A program made the position numbers and the translations under genes. From assembly GCA_964522015.1 (NCBI GenBank), contig CAZFST010000018.1, forward strand, positions 1 to 64,000: DNA of 64,000 bases, given 5' to 3'. Position 1 is the stretch's first letter, and each line of letters starts with the position of its first letter. Below the pieces are notes generated by a model. It made no database searches. It saw nothing but the letters and a program-made list of their open reading frames with translations, and had not been told where the DNA came from. This DNA is from QQWI01 sp964522015 (GTDB taxonomy: Bacteria > Bacillota > Clostridia > Peptostreptococcales > Acidaminobacteraceae). Positions 23,922 to 32,640 of this stretch are shown piece by piece.

Positions 23922-24009
23922 TATATAGTCCTTTTAACAGCTCGCACTACTGAAAATTAGTGCTGACATAGGCATTTAACCAAATCTAAAATTCAAGGAG
24001 GCTTACCAC

Positions 24010-24864
24010 ATGGATTTATGGTACAGCGAAGCACACACTGATGATGTAAAGATTTCTTTACGAGTTAAACAACATTTGTTTTCTGATCAAAGCCCTTTTC
24101 AAAAGGTAGACGTATTAGAAACATATGAGTACGGTAATCTGATGACACTTGATGGTCTTGTAATGGTTACTGACAAAGATGAATTTGTCTATCACGACAT
24201 GATTGTTCATCCAGCCATGGCAATCCACCCAAATCCTAAGCGTGTCCTTGTGATAGGCGGCGGCGACGGCGGAACAGTTAGAGAACTGGTTCGTTATGCC
24301 GGCGTTGAACACATCGACATGGTTGAAATTGACAAAATGGTTTGTGACGTTGCAAAAGACTTCTTCCCTGCTATATCAAGTGCATTGACACATCCTAAAG
24401 TTCACCTCTATTACGAAGATGGTGTAAAATGGATGGAAGATAAAGTGGATCATTATGATATTATTTTAATCGACTCAACTGATCCAGTTGGTCCTGGTGA
24501 AGGTCTTTTCACCACTGAGTTCTATAACAATTGCTACCGCGCATTAACTGCAGACGGTATCTTAGTTAACCAAAACGAAACACCAATCTACGAGAAATTC
24601 TTCGAAGTGGGTATCAGTTCAAACATCAAACTCAACAAGATGTTCCCAATTGTTGAAGTCTATCAAGCGGTTATTCCAACTTACCCAGGTGGTTACTGGT
24701 TGTTTAACTTCGCTTCTAAAAAGCACCACCCACTGAATGATTTTAACGCTGCTAATTGGTTACAAAACGACCTGAAAACAAAGTACTACAACACAAACCT
24801 CCACGTTGGTGCATTTGCGCTTCCTAGCTACGTTAAGGAGAAGTTTGAGAATGGAACTGTTTAA
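24010..24864 (+). CDS. speE: Spermidine synthase
   Basis: A 284-residue aminopropyltransferase that makes spermidine from putrescine and decarboxylated SAM. The cofactor-binding motif IGGGDGGTVREL is near residues 81-92, the acidic EIDKMV follows, and the catalytic DSTDPVGPGEGLF loop is near 158-170. AAGGAGG lies 8 nt before the ATG. It overlaps speB by 14 nt, so synthesis of putrescine from agmatine and its conversion to spermidine are coupled. No speA or speD is in the window. Confidence 0.97.
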   Translation: MDLWYSEAHTDDVKISLRVKQHLFSDQSPFQKVDVLETYEYGNLMTLDGLVMVTDKDEFVYHDMIVHPAMAIHPNPKRVLVIGGGDGGTVRELVRYAGVEHIDMVEIDKMVCDVAKDFFPAISSALTHPKVHLYYEDGVKWMEDKVDHYDIILIDSTDPVGPGEGLFTTEFYNNCYRALTADGILVNQNETPIYEKFFEVGISSNIKLNKMFPIVEVYQAVIPTYPGGYWLFNFASKKHHPLNDFNAANWLQNDLKTKYYNTNLHVGAFALPSYVKEKFENGTV

Positions 24865-25705
24865 TCAATATAGATTCATTGGCTGCGATGCCGATTACGA
24901 ATCCTCAGAAATCGTCCTATTTGGGGCACCTTTTGATGGCACTAGCTCATACAGAGCTGGATCAAGATTTGCGCCTAGTAAGATTCGTATGGACTCTTAT
25001 GGCCTTGAAACTTACAGCCCATACAGCGAGCGGGACTTAACAGATTACGCAATCCACGATGCTGGCGATATCGAGTGTACCTTTGGCAACAAAGTCACGG
25101 TACTCAACGATATTGAAACATTTTGCGATCAAGTGGTTGGTGCTGGAAAAGTGCCTGTCATGATTGGCGGTGAGCATCTTGTAACACTGGGTCTTGCAAA
25201 AGCCCTTGTCAAAAAATATCCAGATCTACACGTTTTGCATTTTGATGCACACACAGATCTCCGTGAAGACTATATGGGTGAACCACTGTCTCACGCCACA
25301 GTTATTCGTAGAATTTACGACATCTTAGGAGATGGTCGTATTTTCCAATTCGGCATTCGCTCTGGTACCCGTGTAGAGTTTGACTTTGCAGCATCTGGGG
25401 AACATGTCTTTATGAGACGTTTTGATACGGTGGGCCTTGATAAGATTGCGGCTTCTTTAGTTGGCAAGCCAGTCCTTATCACTATCGACCTTGATATTCT
25501 AGATCCTTCTATTTTCCCAGGTACAGGTACCCCTGAACCAGGTGGTATTTCTTTCAAAGAAATGCTAGAGGCGATTCAGAACTTCATCCCTCTAAATATC
25601 GTTGGTGCAGACCTGGTAGAACTTTCACCAGATTATGACCCAACTGGTGTTTCAACAGCAGTGGCTTCAAAGCTGATTCGGGAAGTTCTATTAAGCGTTA
25701 AGTAA
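24851..25705 (+). CDS. speB: Agmatinase
   Basis: A 284-residue ureohydrolase that cleaves agmatine to putrescine and urea using a binuclear Mn centre. Metal ligands are visible in GGEHLVT, HFDAHTDLR and TIDLDILDPS. The assignment as agmatinase rather than arginase or guanidinase rests on the speE partner. The longest ORF begins at 24806 inside speE. The ATG at 24851, preceded by AAGGAG, gives a normal-length protein and is chosen. A perfect terminator follows. Confidence 0.93.
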   Translation: MELFNQYRFIGCDADYESSEIVLFGAPFDGTSSYRAGSRFAPSKIRMDSYGLETYSPYSERDLTDYAIHDAGDIECTFGNKVTVLNDIETFCDQVVGAGKVPVMIGGEHLVTLGLAKALVKKYPDLHVLHFDAHTDLREDYMGEPLSHATVIRRIYDILGDGRIFQFGIRSGTRVEFDFAASGEHVFMRRFDTVGLDKIAASLVGKPVLITIDLDILDPSIFPGTGTPEPGGISFKEMLEAIQNFIPLNIVGADLVELSPDYDPTGVSTAVASKLIREVLLSVK

Positions 25706-25788
25706 GTAACTTAAGTGACTTCCTAAAGGACAGCTAAAACAAACACCAAAACAAATGCTAAAATTAGTGTCAATACGAATTCAAATAT

Positions 25789-25827
25789 AAAGGACTGCAA
25801 TGAATTTTACATTGCAGTCCTTTTTTT
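25789..25827 (+). terminator. speB terminator
   Basis: Perfect 14-bp arms (25789-25802 and 25810-25823, core GGACTGCAATG / CATTGCAGTCC) followed by a T-run. Confidence 0.92.
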
Positions 25828-25856
25828 ATGTGCTGAATTATAGATTAACCAAAAGC

Positions 25857-25935
25857 GCCTGTTAGCGCTTCCAAGGCGCAACTAAATGGTAAGTTGCGCT
25901 TGCTTGGCGCAACAAAATGGTAAGGTGCGCTTTCG
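25857..25935 (-). repeat. Tandem hairpin repeats downstream of lysC
   Basis: Two 31-bp direct units (25875-25905 and 25906-25935) are each an inverted repeat of the type GCGCAAC-N10-GTTGCGC. Next to them, on the lysC-distal side, is another small stem (AAGCGC/GCGCTT, within 25855-25870) followed on the minus strand by TTTTGGTT. The last stem may terminate lysC transcription; the repeats lie in its 3' untranslated region. Confidence 0.75.
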
Positions 25936-25942
25936 TGTGGGC

Positions 25943-27151
25943 CTAAAGCGCATAGTAGCGGTGCAATACATTGACCACTTCGTTAGCTTGCACGGCTGAA
26001 ACTAAGCACCCCACAGTAGAATCGGTTTTGATGGTTTGGTACACTTCAATATCATCTAGCATCAAGACCCGCATAACGGATTTCATCACATCAGGAACAT
26101 ACCGAACGTTGGCACCAACTGCAGTTACCTTAGCCAGCTCTGGTGTGAATTCAAATAAGATCCCAAGGTCATTTAAAATGCCACAAGCCCCTTCAAAGTG
26201 CTTTTGCTGAATCACAAATAATTTTTTAGTGGTGAAAAAGTTGATCATATCGGTGCTGATTCCGCCATGATCAAGGGCAATCATCATTTTTTCAGTGAGA
26301 TCCCTTTGATCTTGATTTAAGAAGGCCTTGATTAAAACCAAATCCTTTTTAGCGGTAATGGCTGTAAAAACAGAACCACTTTCTATAAATTCACCGGTTT
26401 GATCATAGACAATATCAGAGATGGCTGTGCCCTCTTCTTCAGAAAAGGTATTTTTGATCATCAGTGGTTTATTGGCTCGCATGGCCAATTCAACGGCTTT
26501 ATGATCCACAACTTTAGCACCATCTACAGCCATTTGATAAACTTCAGAATGGGTAATTTGTTTTAAGACTTTTGCATCTTTAACCACTCTTGGATCAGCT
26601 GTCATGACACCATCAACATCGGTGTAAATCTCGATCATCTGCGCATCCAAATGAACACCTAAAACAGATGCGGTGTAGTCGCTACCACCACGGCCAAGGG
26701 TTGTGATAAACCCTTGTTCTGAAATCCCTTGAAAGCCAGTAACAACAACAGCTTGCAGGGTTTCAAATAAAGAGAGAATTTTTTTGGTTTGAACAGACAC
26801 CACATTGGCATCCCCATGTAAATTATCTGTTTCTATACCTGCTTGAAAGCCCATCAGGGGCACACATGTCACACCCTCTTGATTGAGTAGTGCACTGACC
26901 AAAGCCGCTGAGATGGTTTCCCCACAACTCATCATTAAATCTCTTTCAATGGAGTTTTCTTTGATGCCATCTGGTAATAGTTGTAGCAGGGTATCTGTTG
27001 CATAGGGTTGACCTAAACGCCCCATGGCAGAAACCACTAAAACAACTTTAAACCCTTCTGAAGCAGTTTGCTTTACTTTTTCAAGCAGCATTTTACGTGA
27101 GCCTTCGGTGGCGACAGATGTGCCACCAAATTTCATAATTTTAATCTTCAT
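25943..27151 (-). CDS. lysC: Aspartate kinase
   Basis: A 402-residue kinase that phosphorylates aspartate, the entry to lysine, threonine, methionine and diaminopimelate synthesis. The N-terminal KFGGTSV motif is at residues 7-13. A catalytic domain to about residue 260 contains the GRGGSDYTA signature, and two C-terminal ACT domains indicate feedback control by an amino acid. It is a monofunctional kinase, as in Bacillus. It starts 2 nt after the dut stop. The isozyme type (dapG, lysC, yclM) cannot be told by eye. Confidence 0.95.
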   Translation of the reverse strand: MKIKIMKFGGTSVATEGSRKMLLEKVKQTASEGFKVVLVVSAMGRLGQPYATDTLLQLLPDGIKENSIERDLMMSCGETISAALVSALLNQEGVTCVPLMGFQAGIETDNLHGDANVVSVQTKKILSLFETLQAVVVTGFQGISEQGFITTLGRGGSDYTASVLGVHLDAQMIEIYTDVDGVMTADPRVVKDAKVLKQITHSEVYQMAVDGAKVVDHKAVELAMRANKPLMIKNTFSEEEGTAISDIVYDQTGEFIESGSVFTAITAKKDLVLIKAFLNQDQRDLTEKMMIALDHGGISTDMINFFTTKKLFVIQQKHFEGACGILNDLGILFEFTPELAKVTAVGANVRYVPDVMKSVMRVLMLDDIEVYQTIKTDSTVGCLVSAVQANEVVNVLHRYYAL

Positions 27152-27153
27152 AA

Positions 27154-27588
27154 CTATAGCCCTGTTGAGCCGAAGCCCCCTGCCCCTCTTTTTGTTTCTT
27201 CAAGGGTATCAACCGGTTCCCATTCTGCCCGTGTATATTCTGTAATCACTAATTGGGCAATACGCTCACCTGGGTTCAGTTCAAAGACTTCCTGAGAAAG
27301 ATTCACAATGGGCACTTTGACCTCACCGCGATAATCACTATCGATAGTACCGACAGCATTAATCAGGGTGATACCTTTTTTAATAGCCAGTCCAGAGCGG
27401 GCGCGGACTTGACCTTCGTAGCCTATTGGGATTTCCAAAAAGAGCCCCGTTGGCACCAGCATGCGCTCAAATGGCTGCACCAAAATAGTTTCTTCAATAT
27501 TTGCCTTCAGATCCATGCCGGCTGAGCCAACAGTTTCATACTTAGGCAGCTCGAATTTTGAATGATTCACAATTCTAATTTTTTTCAT
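27154..27588 (-). CDS. dut: dUTP diphosphatase
   Basis: A 144-residue trimeric dUTPase that cleaves dUTP to dUMP and pyrophosphate. All five motifs are visible: AGMDLKA, RSGLA, GTIDSDYRGE, RIAQLVI and RGAGGFGSTG. The ORF can be extended 25 codons into the protease gene. The ATG at 27588 has GGAGG close upstream and gives the normal length. It overlaps the end of the M16 protease gene by 14 nt and is followed by lysC. Confidence 0.97.
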   Translation of the reverse strand: MKKIRIVNHSKFELPKYETVGSAGMDLKANIEETILVQPFERMLVPTGLFLEIPIGYEGQVRARSGLAIKKGITLINAVGTIDSDYRGEVKVPIVNLSQEVFELNPGERIAQLVITEYTRAEWEPVDTLEETKRGAGGFGSTGL

Positions 27589-28861
27589 TGTTACCTCCAC
27601 TACCAATACCTTCGACAATTGCCTGATAAGTTTTTTGTACAAGAGCTTCCTCAATTTTGCCAACCATAGTGAGAGCCACTGGACTCTTAAAGAGATGATC
27701 GATCAAATTCTGAACCTGTGGCAAAGAAATGCTTTGGATGCTAACCATGATATCTTCCATGGTTTCAAGGGTTGCATCATAAATTGATCTTTTACCCAGC
27801 ATATTCATGATACTTGAACTACCTTCAAGACCTAAAAGGTAAGAACCACGCAATTGGCTTTTAACACTGTTTAGTATTTCTAAATCAATCCCTTTTTTAA
27901 GATTGTTTAGCTCGTCAATTAGCAGTGGCAGCAGTTCCTCTAAATTCTCAGGTTGGTAACCGATATAAATGGACAAGCTGCCAGAGTGCTTAAAGCATGT
28001 TGGATGGGAGTAGATGGAGTAGGTTAAACCATTGTCCTCTCGAATACGTTGGAAGAGCTTTGAGCTAGACGTGCCACCAAAGTAATTAGACAGTAGCAAC
28101 ATAGCATAAAAATCCTGTGAGCCGAAGGTGATGCCTTCAAAAGCCAGTACAAAGTGGTGTTGTTCGATATCTTTATCTGCAAATTTGTAGCCACCATGAA
28201 ACTTGGCCATTGGTAAATCGACCCGATGTTCCCCGGCTTTAACCACCCCAAATACAGCTTCCAGTTTGTCCATCAAATCCACTGGCAAATTACCAGCCAC
28301 AGAAATCACCATGTTGCCTGCGACGTAGAAATCAGACATATAGTCCAGAATGTCTTGTCTTGTGATGCCTGAAACGGATTCTGGGGTGCCCAGGATGGCC
28401 CAACCTAGAGGATGGTCAGGATAGTTGAGCTCAGCTAATAAATCGTATGCCACATCTTCAGGAGAATCTTCGTACATGGCAATTTCTTCTTTGACAACTT
28501 TGATTTCTTTTTTGAGTTCTTTTTTATCAAATACAGAATTTAAAAGCATATCTGAGAGCACGTCAATGGCAATATCAACATCTTCTGTTAAGACCTTGGC
28601 ATAATAGGCAGTGCAATCTTTTGATGTAAAGGCGTTCATAGAACCACCGATGGCATCAATTTCATGTGCAATCATCTTTGCTGATCGTTTTTTTGTGCCT
28701 TTGAAGAGCATGTGCTCAATTAAATGGGTGATACCTAGTTTTTCTTTAAGTTCGTCATTGGAACCAGCTCGAACCCAAACACCGATGGATAAAGAGCGGG
28801 TGCTATCCAATTGACTGGTAATGACTTTTAAACCATTAGATAAATAGTCTATCTTGAACAT
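27575..28861 (-). CDS. M16-family zinc protease (YmxG/MlpA-like)
   Basis: A 428-residue insulinase-like peptidase. The inverted zinc motif HxxEH is at H46-E49-H50 (HLIEHMLFKGT), with the distal glutamate in the KEEIAMYED region. In Bacillus the homologue lies directly downstream of pnp, as here. It is probably cytosolic, since no signal peptide is visible. Its substrates are not known. AAGGAG precedes the ATG. An intercistronic hairpin with a short T-run separates it from pnp. Confidence 0.93.
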   Translation of the reverse strand: MFKIDYLSNGLKVITSQLDSTRSLSIGVWVRAGSNDELKEKLGITHLIEHMLFKGTKKRSAKMIAHEIDAIGGSMNAFTSKDCTAYYAKVLTEDVDIAIDVLSDMLLNSVFDKKELKKEIKVVKEEIAMYEDSPEDVAYDLLAELNYPDHPLGWAILGTPESVSGITRQDILDYMSDFYVAGNMVISVAGNLPVDLMDKLEAVFGVVKAGEHRVDLPMAKFHGGYKFADKDIEQHHFVLAFEGITFGSQDFYAMLLLSNYFGGTSSSKLFQRIREDNGLTYSIYSHPTCFKHSGSLSIYIGYQPENLEELLPLLIDELNNLKKGIDLEILNSVKSQLRGSYLLGLEGSSSIMNMLGKRSIYDATLETMEDIMVSIQSISLPQVQNLIDHLFKSPVALTMVGKIEEALVQKTYQAIVEGIGSGGNNEKN

Positions 28862-28879
28862 AAGTCTCCTTATAAAAAT

Positions 28880-28909
28880 GATGGATATGACCGAAAGATC
28901 ATATCCATC
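28880..28909 (-). terminator. Hairpin between pnp and the M16 protease gene
   Basis: Perfect 11-bp arms GATGGATATGA (28880-28890) and TCATATCCATC (28899-28909), followed on the minus strand by ATTTTTAT. It could be a partial terminator or a 3' end stabiliser. Confidence 0.65.
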
Positions 28910-28941
28910 CCTAGACGCTACTGAGCATTACTCGTCAGTGA

Positions 28942-31032
28942 TTATTCCTTGTCTTCAAGCAAGACTTTGCGTGACAAGTTAATACGGCCTTGCTTATCGA
29001 TTTCAATGACTTTAACCATGACTTCATCGCCAATATTAAATTTATCTTCTACATTGACCAAACGTTCTTTAGTCAAGTGTGAAATATGCACTAAACCTTC
29101 TTTGCCATTACCAAGGTCGCAGAATGCGCCGAATTTCATGATTCGTGAAATTTTAGCATTAAAGACTTCGCCAACTTCAAGTTCTTTTGTAATGCCCATA
29201 ATGATACCCTTGGCTTTTTCACCTGAAGGACCATCTGGTGCAGTGATCAACACAAGACCTGTATCGTCGATATCAATTTTAACACCTGTTTCGTCGATGA
29301 TTCTATTGATGACTTTACCGCCTGGTCCAATGACGTCGCGGATTTTGTCTGGGTTAATACGAAGACTAAACACACGAGGTGCATAAGGAGACATAGTGGT
29401 TTTAGGCTCAGAAATAACTTTATTCATTTCTCCAAGGATGTGTAAACGACCAGCTCTAGCTTGCTCAAGTGCTGATTCAACTACAGACCAAGAAAGACCT
29501 TCCACTTTAATATCCATTTGCATAGCTGTGATACCATCAACTGTACCAGCTACTTTAAAGTCCATGTCTCCAAGGAAATCTTCCATGCCTTGGATATCAC
29601 TTAAGATAGCGATTTGACCCTTATCTTCAATGAGACCCATTGCAATTCCGGCAACTGGTGACGTGATTGGAACACCAGCGTCCATCAGTGACAATGAAGA
29701 ACCACAAATACTCGCTTGTGAGCTTGAACCGTTACAAGTTAAGATTTCAGAAACTAAACGGATAGCATATGGGAATGACTCTTCCGATGGCAGTACTGGT
29801 AATAGTGCTCTTTCTGCAAGGGCACCGTGACCGATAGCGCGTCTGTTAGGACCACGCATAAAGCCTGTTTCACCAACTGAATAAGGAGGGAAATTATAAT
29901 GGTGGATGTAACGCTTGTTTTCGTCAAGACCCAAGCCATCAACACGTTGTGATTCGCCAAGAGCGCCAAGTGTTGTAATGGTAAGGGCTTGTGTGATACC
30001 ACGTGTAAAGAGTCCAGAACCATGAGTTCTTGGCAAGATACCAGTTTGAACATTGATTGGACGGATTTCGTCAGAACGACGACCATCTGGACGAATGCCT
30101 TCAGAAAGAATCATTTTGCGCATGACTTTTTTCTCAAGGTATTTAAGAAGACCCTTTAAACGGCCTGCATCTTCTGGGAAGGCTTCAGTTAAGGCTTCTG
30201 TCATTTCTGCTTTTAAAGTATCAATAGCGTGGTTGCGATCGTGTTTATCGTGGATACGAACCAATTCGTTCATACGTGGCGCATAAGCATCGATTGCAGC
30301 ATCCAAAGCTTCGTTGACTGGGAGTGCTGGAACAACATTTTTAGTTTTGCCTACTGCTGCTACGATTTCTCGAATAAATGCAGTCAATTTCATGATTTCT
30401 GCATGACCAGTTTTAAGGGCATGAAGCATGACTTCTTCTGAAATAATCTTAGCGCCAGCTTCAACCATGTTGATAGCATCATCAGTACCTGCTACAACTA
30501 AGTGAAGATCTGATGTTGCAGATTGTGCTACTGTTGGATTGATGATATACTCACCATCTTTATAACCAACAACAACACCAGCTAAAGGACCGTCAAAGGG
30601 AATATCAGAAATTGATAGGGCAATAGAAGCACCTATAAGTGCAACGATATCAGGTGTATTGTCTTGTTCTACTGAAAGAACTTGAGCAACCACTTGAACT
30701 TCATTGAAATAACCATCAGGGAAAAGTGGTCTGATTGGTCGATCAATTAAACGGCAAGTCAGTGTGGCTTTTTCTGAAAGTCTGCCTTCACGCTTGATAA
30801 AGCCACCTGGGATTTTACCAACTGCGTACATTTTTTCTTCAAAATCAATGCTCAGTGGGAAGAAGTCAATGCCTTCTCTTGGCTTAGCAGAAGCAGTAGC
30901 AGCAACCAGTACAACTGTGTCGCCGTAACTAACCATACAAGAGCCATTTGCCAAAGTTGCCACTTTACCGATTTCAACTTTAAGGGGTCTACCAGCCAGT
31001 TGGGTTTCAAAAATATGAGATTTCAGTTCCAT
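28942..31032 (-). CDS. pnp: Polyribonucleotide nucleotidyltransferase (PNPase)
   Basis: A 696-residue phosphorolytic 3'-5' exoribonuclease. Two RNase PH-like domains (about 1-210 and 310-540) are joined by a helical linker. A KH domain (MRIN... region near 555-615) and an S1 domain (about 620-690, with the FGAFCDLGNGKEGLVHIS stretch) complete it. It degrades mRNA and can tail RNA. A strong AGGAGG precedes the ATG. The 230-bp leader contains a large nested inverted repeat, consistent with post-transcriptional autoregulation. Confidence 0.98.
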   Translation of the reverse strand: MELKSHIFETQLAGRPLKVEIGKVATLANGSCMVSYGDTVVLVAATASAKPREGIDFFPLSIDFEEKMYAVGKIPGGFIKREGRLSEKATLTCRLIDRPIRPLFPDGYFNEVQVVAQVLSVEQDNTPDIVALIGASIALSISDIPFDGPLAGVVVGYKDGEYIINPTVAQSATSDLHLVVAGTDDAINMVEAGAKIISEEVMLHALKTGHAEIMKLTAFIREIVAAVGKTKNVVPALPVNEALDAAIDAYAPRMNELVRIHDKHDRNHAIDTLKAEMTEALTEAFPEDAGRLKGLLKYLEKKVMRKMILSEGIRPDGRRSDEIRPINVQTGILPRTHGSGLFTRGITQALTITTLGALGESQRVDGLGLDENKRYIHHYNFPPYSVGETGFMRGPNRRAIGHGALAERALLPVLPSEESFPYAIRLVSEILTCNGSSSQASICGSSLSLMDAGVPITSPVAGIAMGLIEDKGQIAILSDIQGMEDFLGDMDFKVAGTVDGITAMQMDIKVEGLSWSVVESALEQARAGRLHILGEMNKVISEPKTTMSPYAPRVFSLRINPDKIRDVIGPGGKVINRIIDETGVKIDIDDTGLVLITAPDGPSGEKAKGIIMGITKELEVGEVFNAKISRIMKFGAFCDLGNGKEGLVHISHLTKERLVNVEDKFNIGDEVMVKVIEIDKQGRINLSRKVLLEDKE

Positions 31033-31053
31033 GTTTCCTCCTAAGGATCCGTG

Positions 31054-31136
31054 CCATTGGAATTTACCCTACTTGGTCTACTGAAGCCATTAGCCTCCAG
31101 CACAACAAGTAGGACAAATACAATAAATTCCAATGG
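31054..31136 (-). promoter_or_regulatory. Nested hairpin in the pnp leader
   Basis: An 83-nt region with three nested stems: outer perfect 13-bp CCATTGGAATTTA (31054-31066) / TAAATTCCAATGG (31124-31136); middle perfect 8-bp CCTACTTG (31068-31075) / CAAGTAGG (31106-31113); and a weaker inner stem. It ends 22 nt before the pnp ATG. Enteric pnp leaders form a double-stranded stem cut by RNase III and then degraded by PNPase; this looks like a functional counterpart, by inference. Confidence 0.7.
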
Positions 31137-31181
31137 TCTTTAGAATGGTACAACAAAAATAGGCGCTTTTCACCTAGTACT

Positions 31182-31210
31182 AGAATACCCTATCAAGGCC
31201 ATGTTAGCAA
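31182..31210 (-). promoter_or_regulatory. Possible pnp promoter
   Basis: On the minus strand: TTGCTA (31205-31210), 17-bp spacer, TATTCT (31182-31187). Each hexamer matches four of six consensus bases. It lies after the rpsO terminator. Confidence 0.4.
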
Positions 31211-31243
31211 GATGAATCACACCAAAAAAGGGTAAAAAAATAA

Positions 31244-31266
31244 AAGAGCGGGACAAGCCCGCTCTT
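31244..31266 (-). terminator. rpsO terminator
   Basis: Perfect 9-bp GC-rich arms AAGAGCGGG / CCCGCTCTT, followed on the minus strand by a long T-rich run (TTATTTTTTTACC). Confidence 0.88.
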
Positions 31267-31268
31267 CA

Positions 31269-31535
31269 TTATTTTCTTAAGCCAAGTTTTGCAATCAAAA
31301 CTCTGTATCTTTCGATATCTTTTGATTTCAAGTAGTTCAAAAGGTTTCTTCTGTGACCAACCATTTTAAGAAGACCTCTTCTTGAGTGGTGATCTTTGTG
31401 GTGAGCGCCTAAATGCTCATTAAGTTCTGCGATTCTGCTTGTAAGAATTGCAACTTGAACTTCTGGAGAACCAGTGTCCCCTTCTTTAATACCGAATTCT
31501 TTGATAACTGCTTCTTTTTTGTCTTTTGTAATCAT
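31269..31535 (-). CDS. rpsO: 30S ribosomal protein S15
   Basis: An 88-residue primary 16S rRNA-binding protein of the 30S platform. The conserved GDTGSPEVQ (19-27) and HHKDHHSRRGLLKMVGHRR region are intact. AGGAGG lies 6 nt before the ATG. It is the last gene of the rimP-to-rpsO cluster and the usual partner of pnp, but a terminator separates the two here. Confidence 0.98.
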   Translation of the reverse strand: MITKDKKEAVIKEFGIKEGDTGSPEVQVAILTSRIAELNEHLGAHHKDHHSRRGLLKMVGHRRNLLNYLKSKDIERYRVLIAKLGLRK

Positions 31536-31623
31536 GTGATGCCTCCTAAAATGTAATTGCCCAAGGCTGTCGCTGCGTAAAGAGTTGGAGTGTCTCAGAA
31601 CATAGCAACAGTCGACTAAAGCA

Positions 31624-32640
31624 TTATATCACAGAATGGTGCCTTTGAATAGGATGAACCTCAAAGTATTTACGGGTTTCTAGAACATCTTTTTCAATCC
31701 ATTCTTTTAATTCATCAATTCCTGAAAACTTGAGTTCATCTCTGATTCTCGCCCTAAAATACACCTTGATACGTTGATGATAAAGGGTTTGATTAAAGTC
31801 TAAAATATAGGTCTCTAAATTAAACTCTTCTTGTTCAAAAGTTGGATTATAGCCCACATTAGTGACGCTTAAAAAAAATGCATCCCCCACTTGGGTTTCA
31901 GTGACATACACTCCCGATTTAATCAGGGTCATATTAGGACTGATTTTTAAATTCGCCGTTGGAAATCCAATGGTACGCCCAAGTTGTTTACCCGGATGCA
32001 CCACTCCAGAGACCCAGTGGTGGCGACCTAACAGGGCATTCGCCCCAAGGATATCTCCATCCCGCAAATGACTGCGAATCCGTGTGGAACTCACCGCTCC
32101 TGTATCATCAGAAATCGCACCAACCACATGGCAAGTAAAGCCATAACTTTTATGAACGGACATGAGCCAAGCGACATCCCCTGCTCCGCCAGCCCCGAAT
32201 TTAAAATTATACCCCACCGTTAAATGTGCCATTTTAAGTTCACTGCACAAGAAGGTTAGAAATTGCTCCCGTGGCATTTGTTGAATGGCTTCATTAAAGG
32301 GCACAATCCATAGATTTTCCACACCCAACGTTTCAAAGAGTTCAATTTTATCGTCAATAGATAAAATCCGCTCTTCTTGACTGCCCAATCCTCCAAGAGA
32401 AGAACTGCTAAGAGCACCGCTTGTCATGGTCTGGATTTCTTTTGAAACAAGCCGATTAAACAACTTGGGAAGATTTGAAAATGTAAAGACTGATGCATCA
32501 TAATCCATGGCTTTAGCCGTATTGAGCATGGTCTGAATCACTTGTTGGTGCCCTAAATGTACACCGTCAAAGGTACCCAGGGCAATGGCCGTAGCCCTAC
32601 CAGGTCTGAAACTGCCATTTAAATTCTTGATCACTTTCAT
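31624..32640 (-). CDS. ribF: Riboflavin kinase / FAD synthetase
   Basis: A 338-residue bifunctional enzyme that makes FMN and then FAD. The N-terminal nucleotidyltransferase has GTFDGVHLGH (22-31) and the C-terminal kinase has GRTIGFPTANL. It is about 25 residues longer than usual because of a serine/glycine-rich insert (about 71-91) after the normal VFTF strand. It overlaps truB by 4 nt, with GGAGG 7 nt upstream. The truB-ribF-rpsO order is standard in bacteria. Confidence 0.95.
   Translation of the reverse strand: MKVIKNLNGSFRPGRATAIALGTFDGVHLGHQQVIQTMLNTAKAMDYDASVFTFSNLPKLFNRLVSKEIQTMTSGALSSSSLGGLGSQEERILSIDDKIELFETLGVENLWIVPFNEAIQQMPREQFLTFLCSELKMAHLTVGYNFKFGAGGAGDVAWLMSVHKSYGFTCHVVGAISDDTGAVSSTRIRSHLRDGDILGANALLGRHHWVSGVVHPGKQLGRTIGFPTANLKISPNMTLIKSGVYVTETQVGDAFFLSVTNVGYNPTFEQEEFNLETYILDFNQTLYHQRIKVYFRARIRDELKFSGIDELKEWIEKDVLETRKYFEVHPIQRHHSVI

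Larger units (their letters stand above)
23672..24009. other. Gene-free divergent intergenic region
   Basis: 338 bp without a gene. From left to right it holds the tandem repeats, the minus-strand GNAT-surE promoter, a GC-rich structured island (23797-23867), the plus-strand speE promoter (23894-23921), a small hairpin and the speE ribosome site. No ORF of note is visible. Confidence 0.8.
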
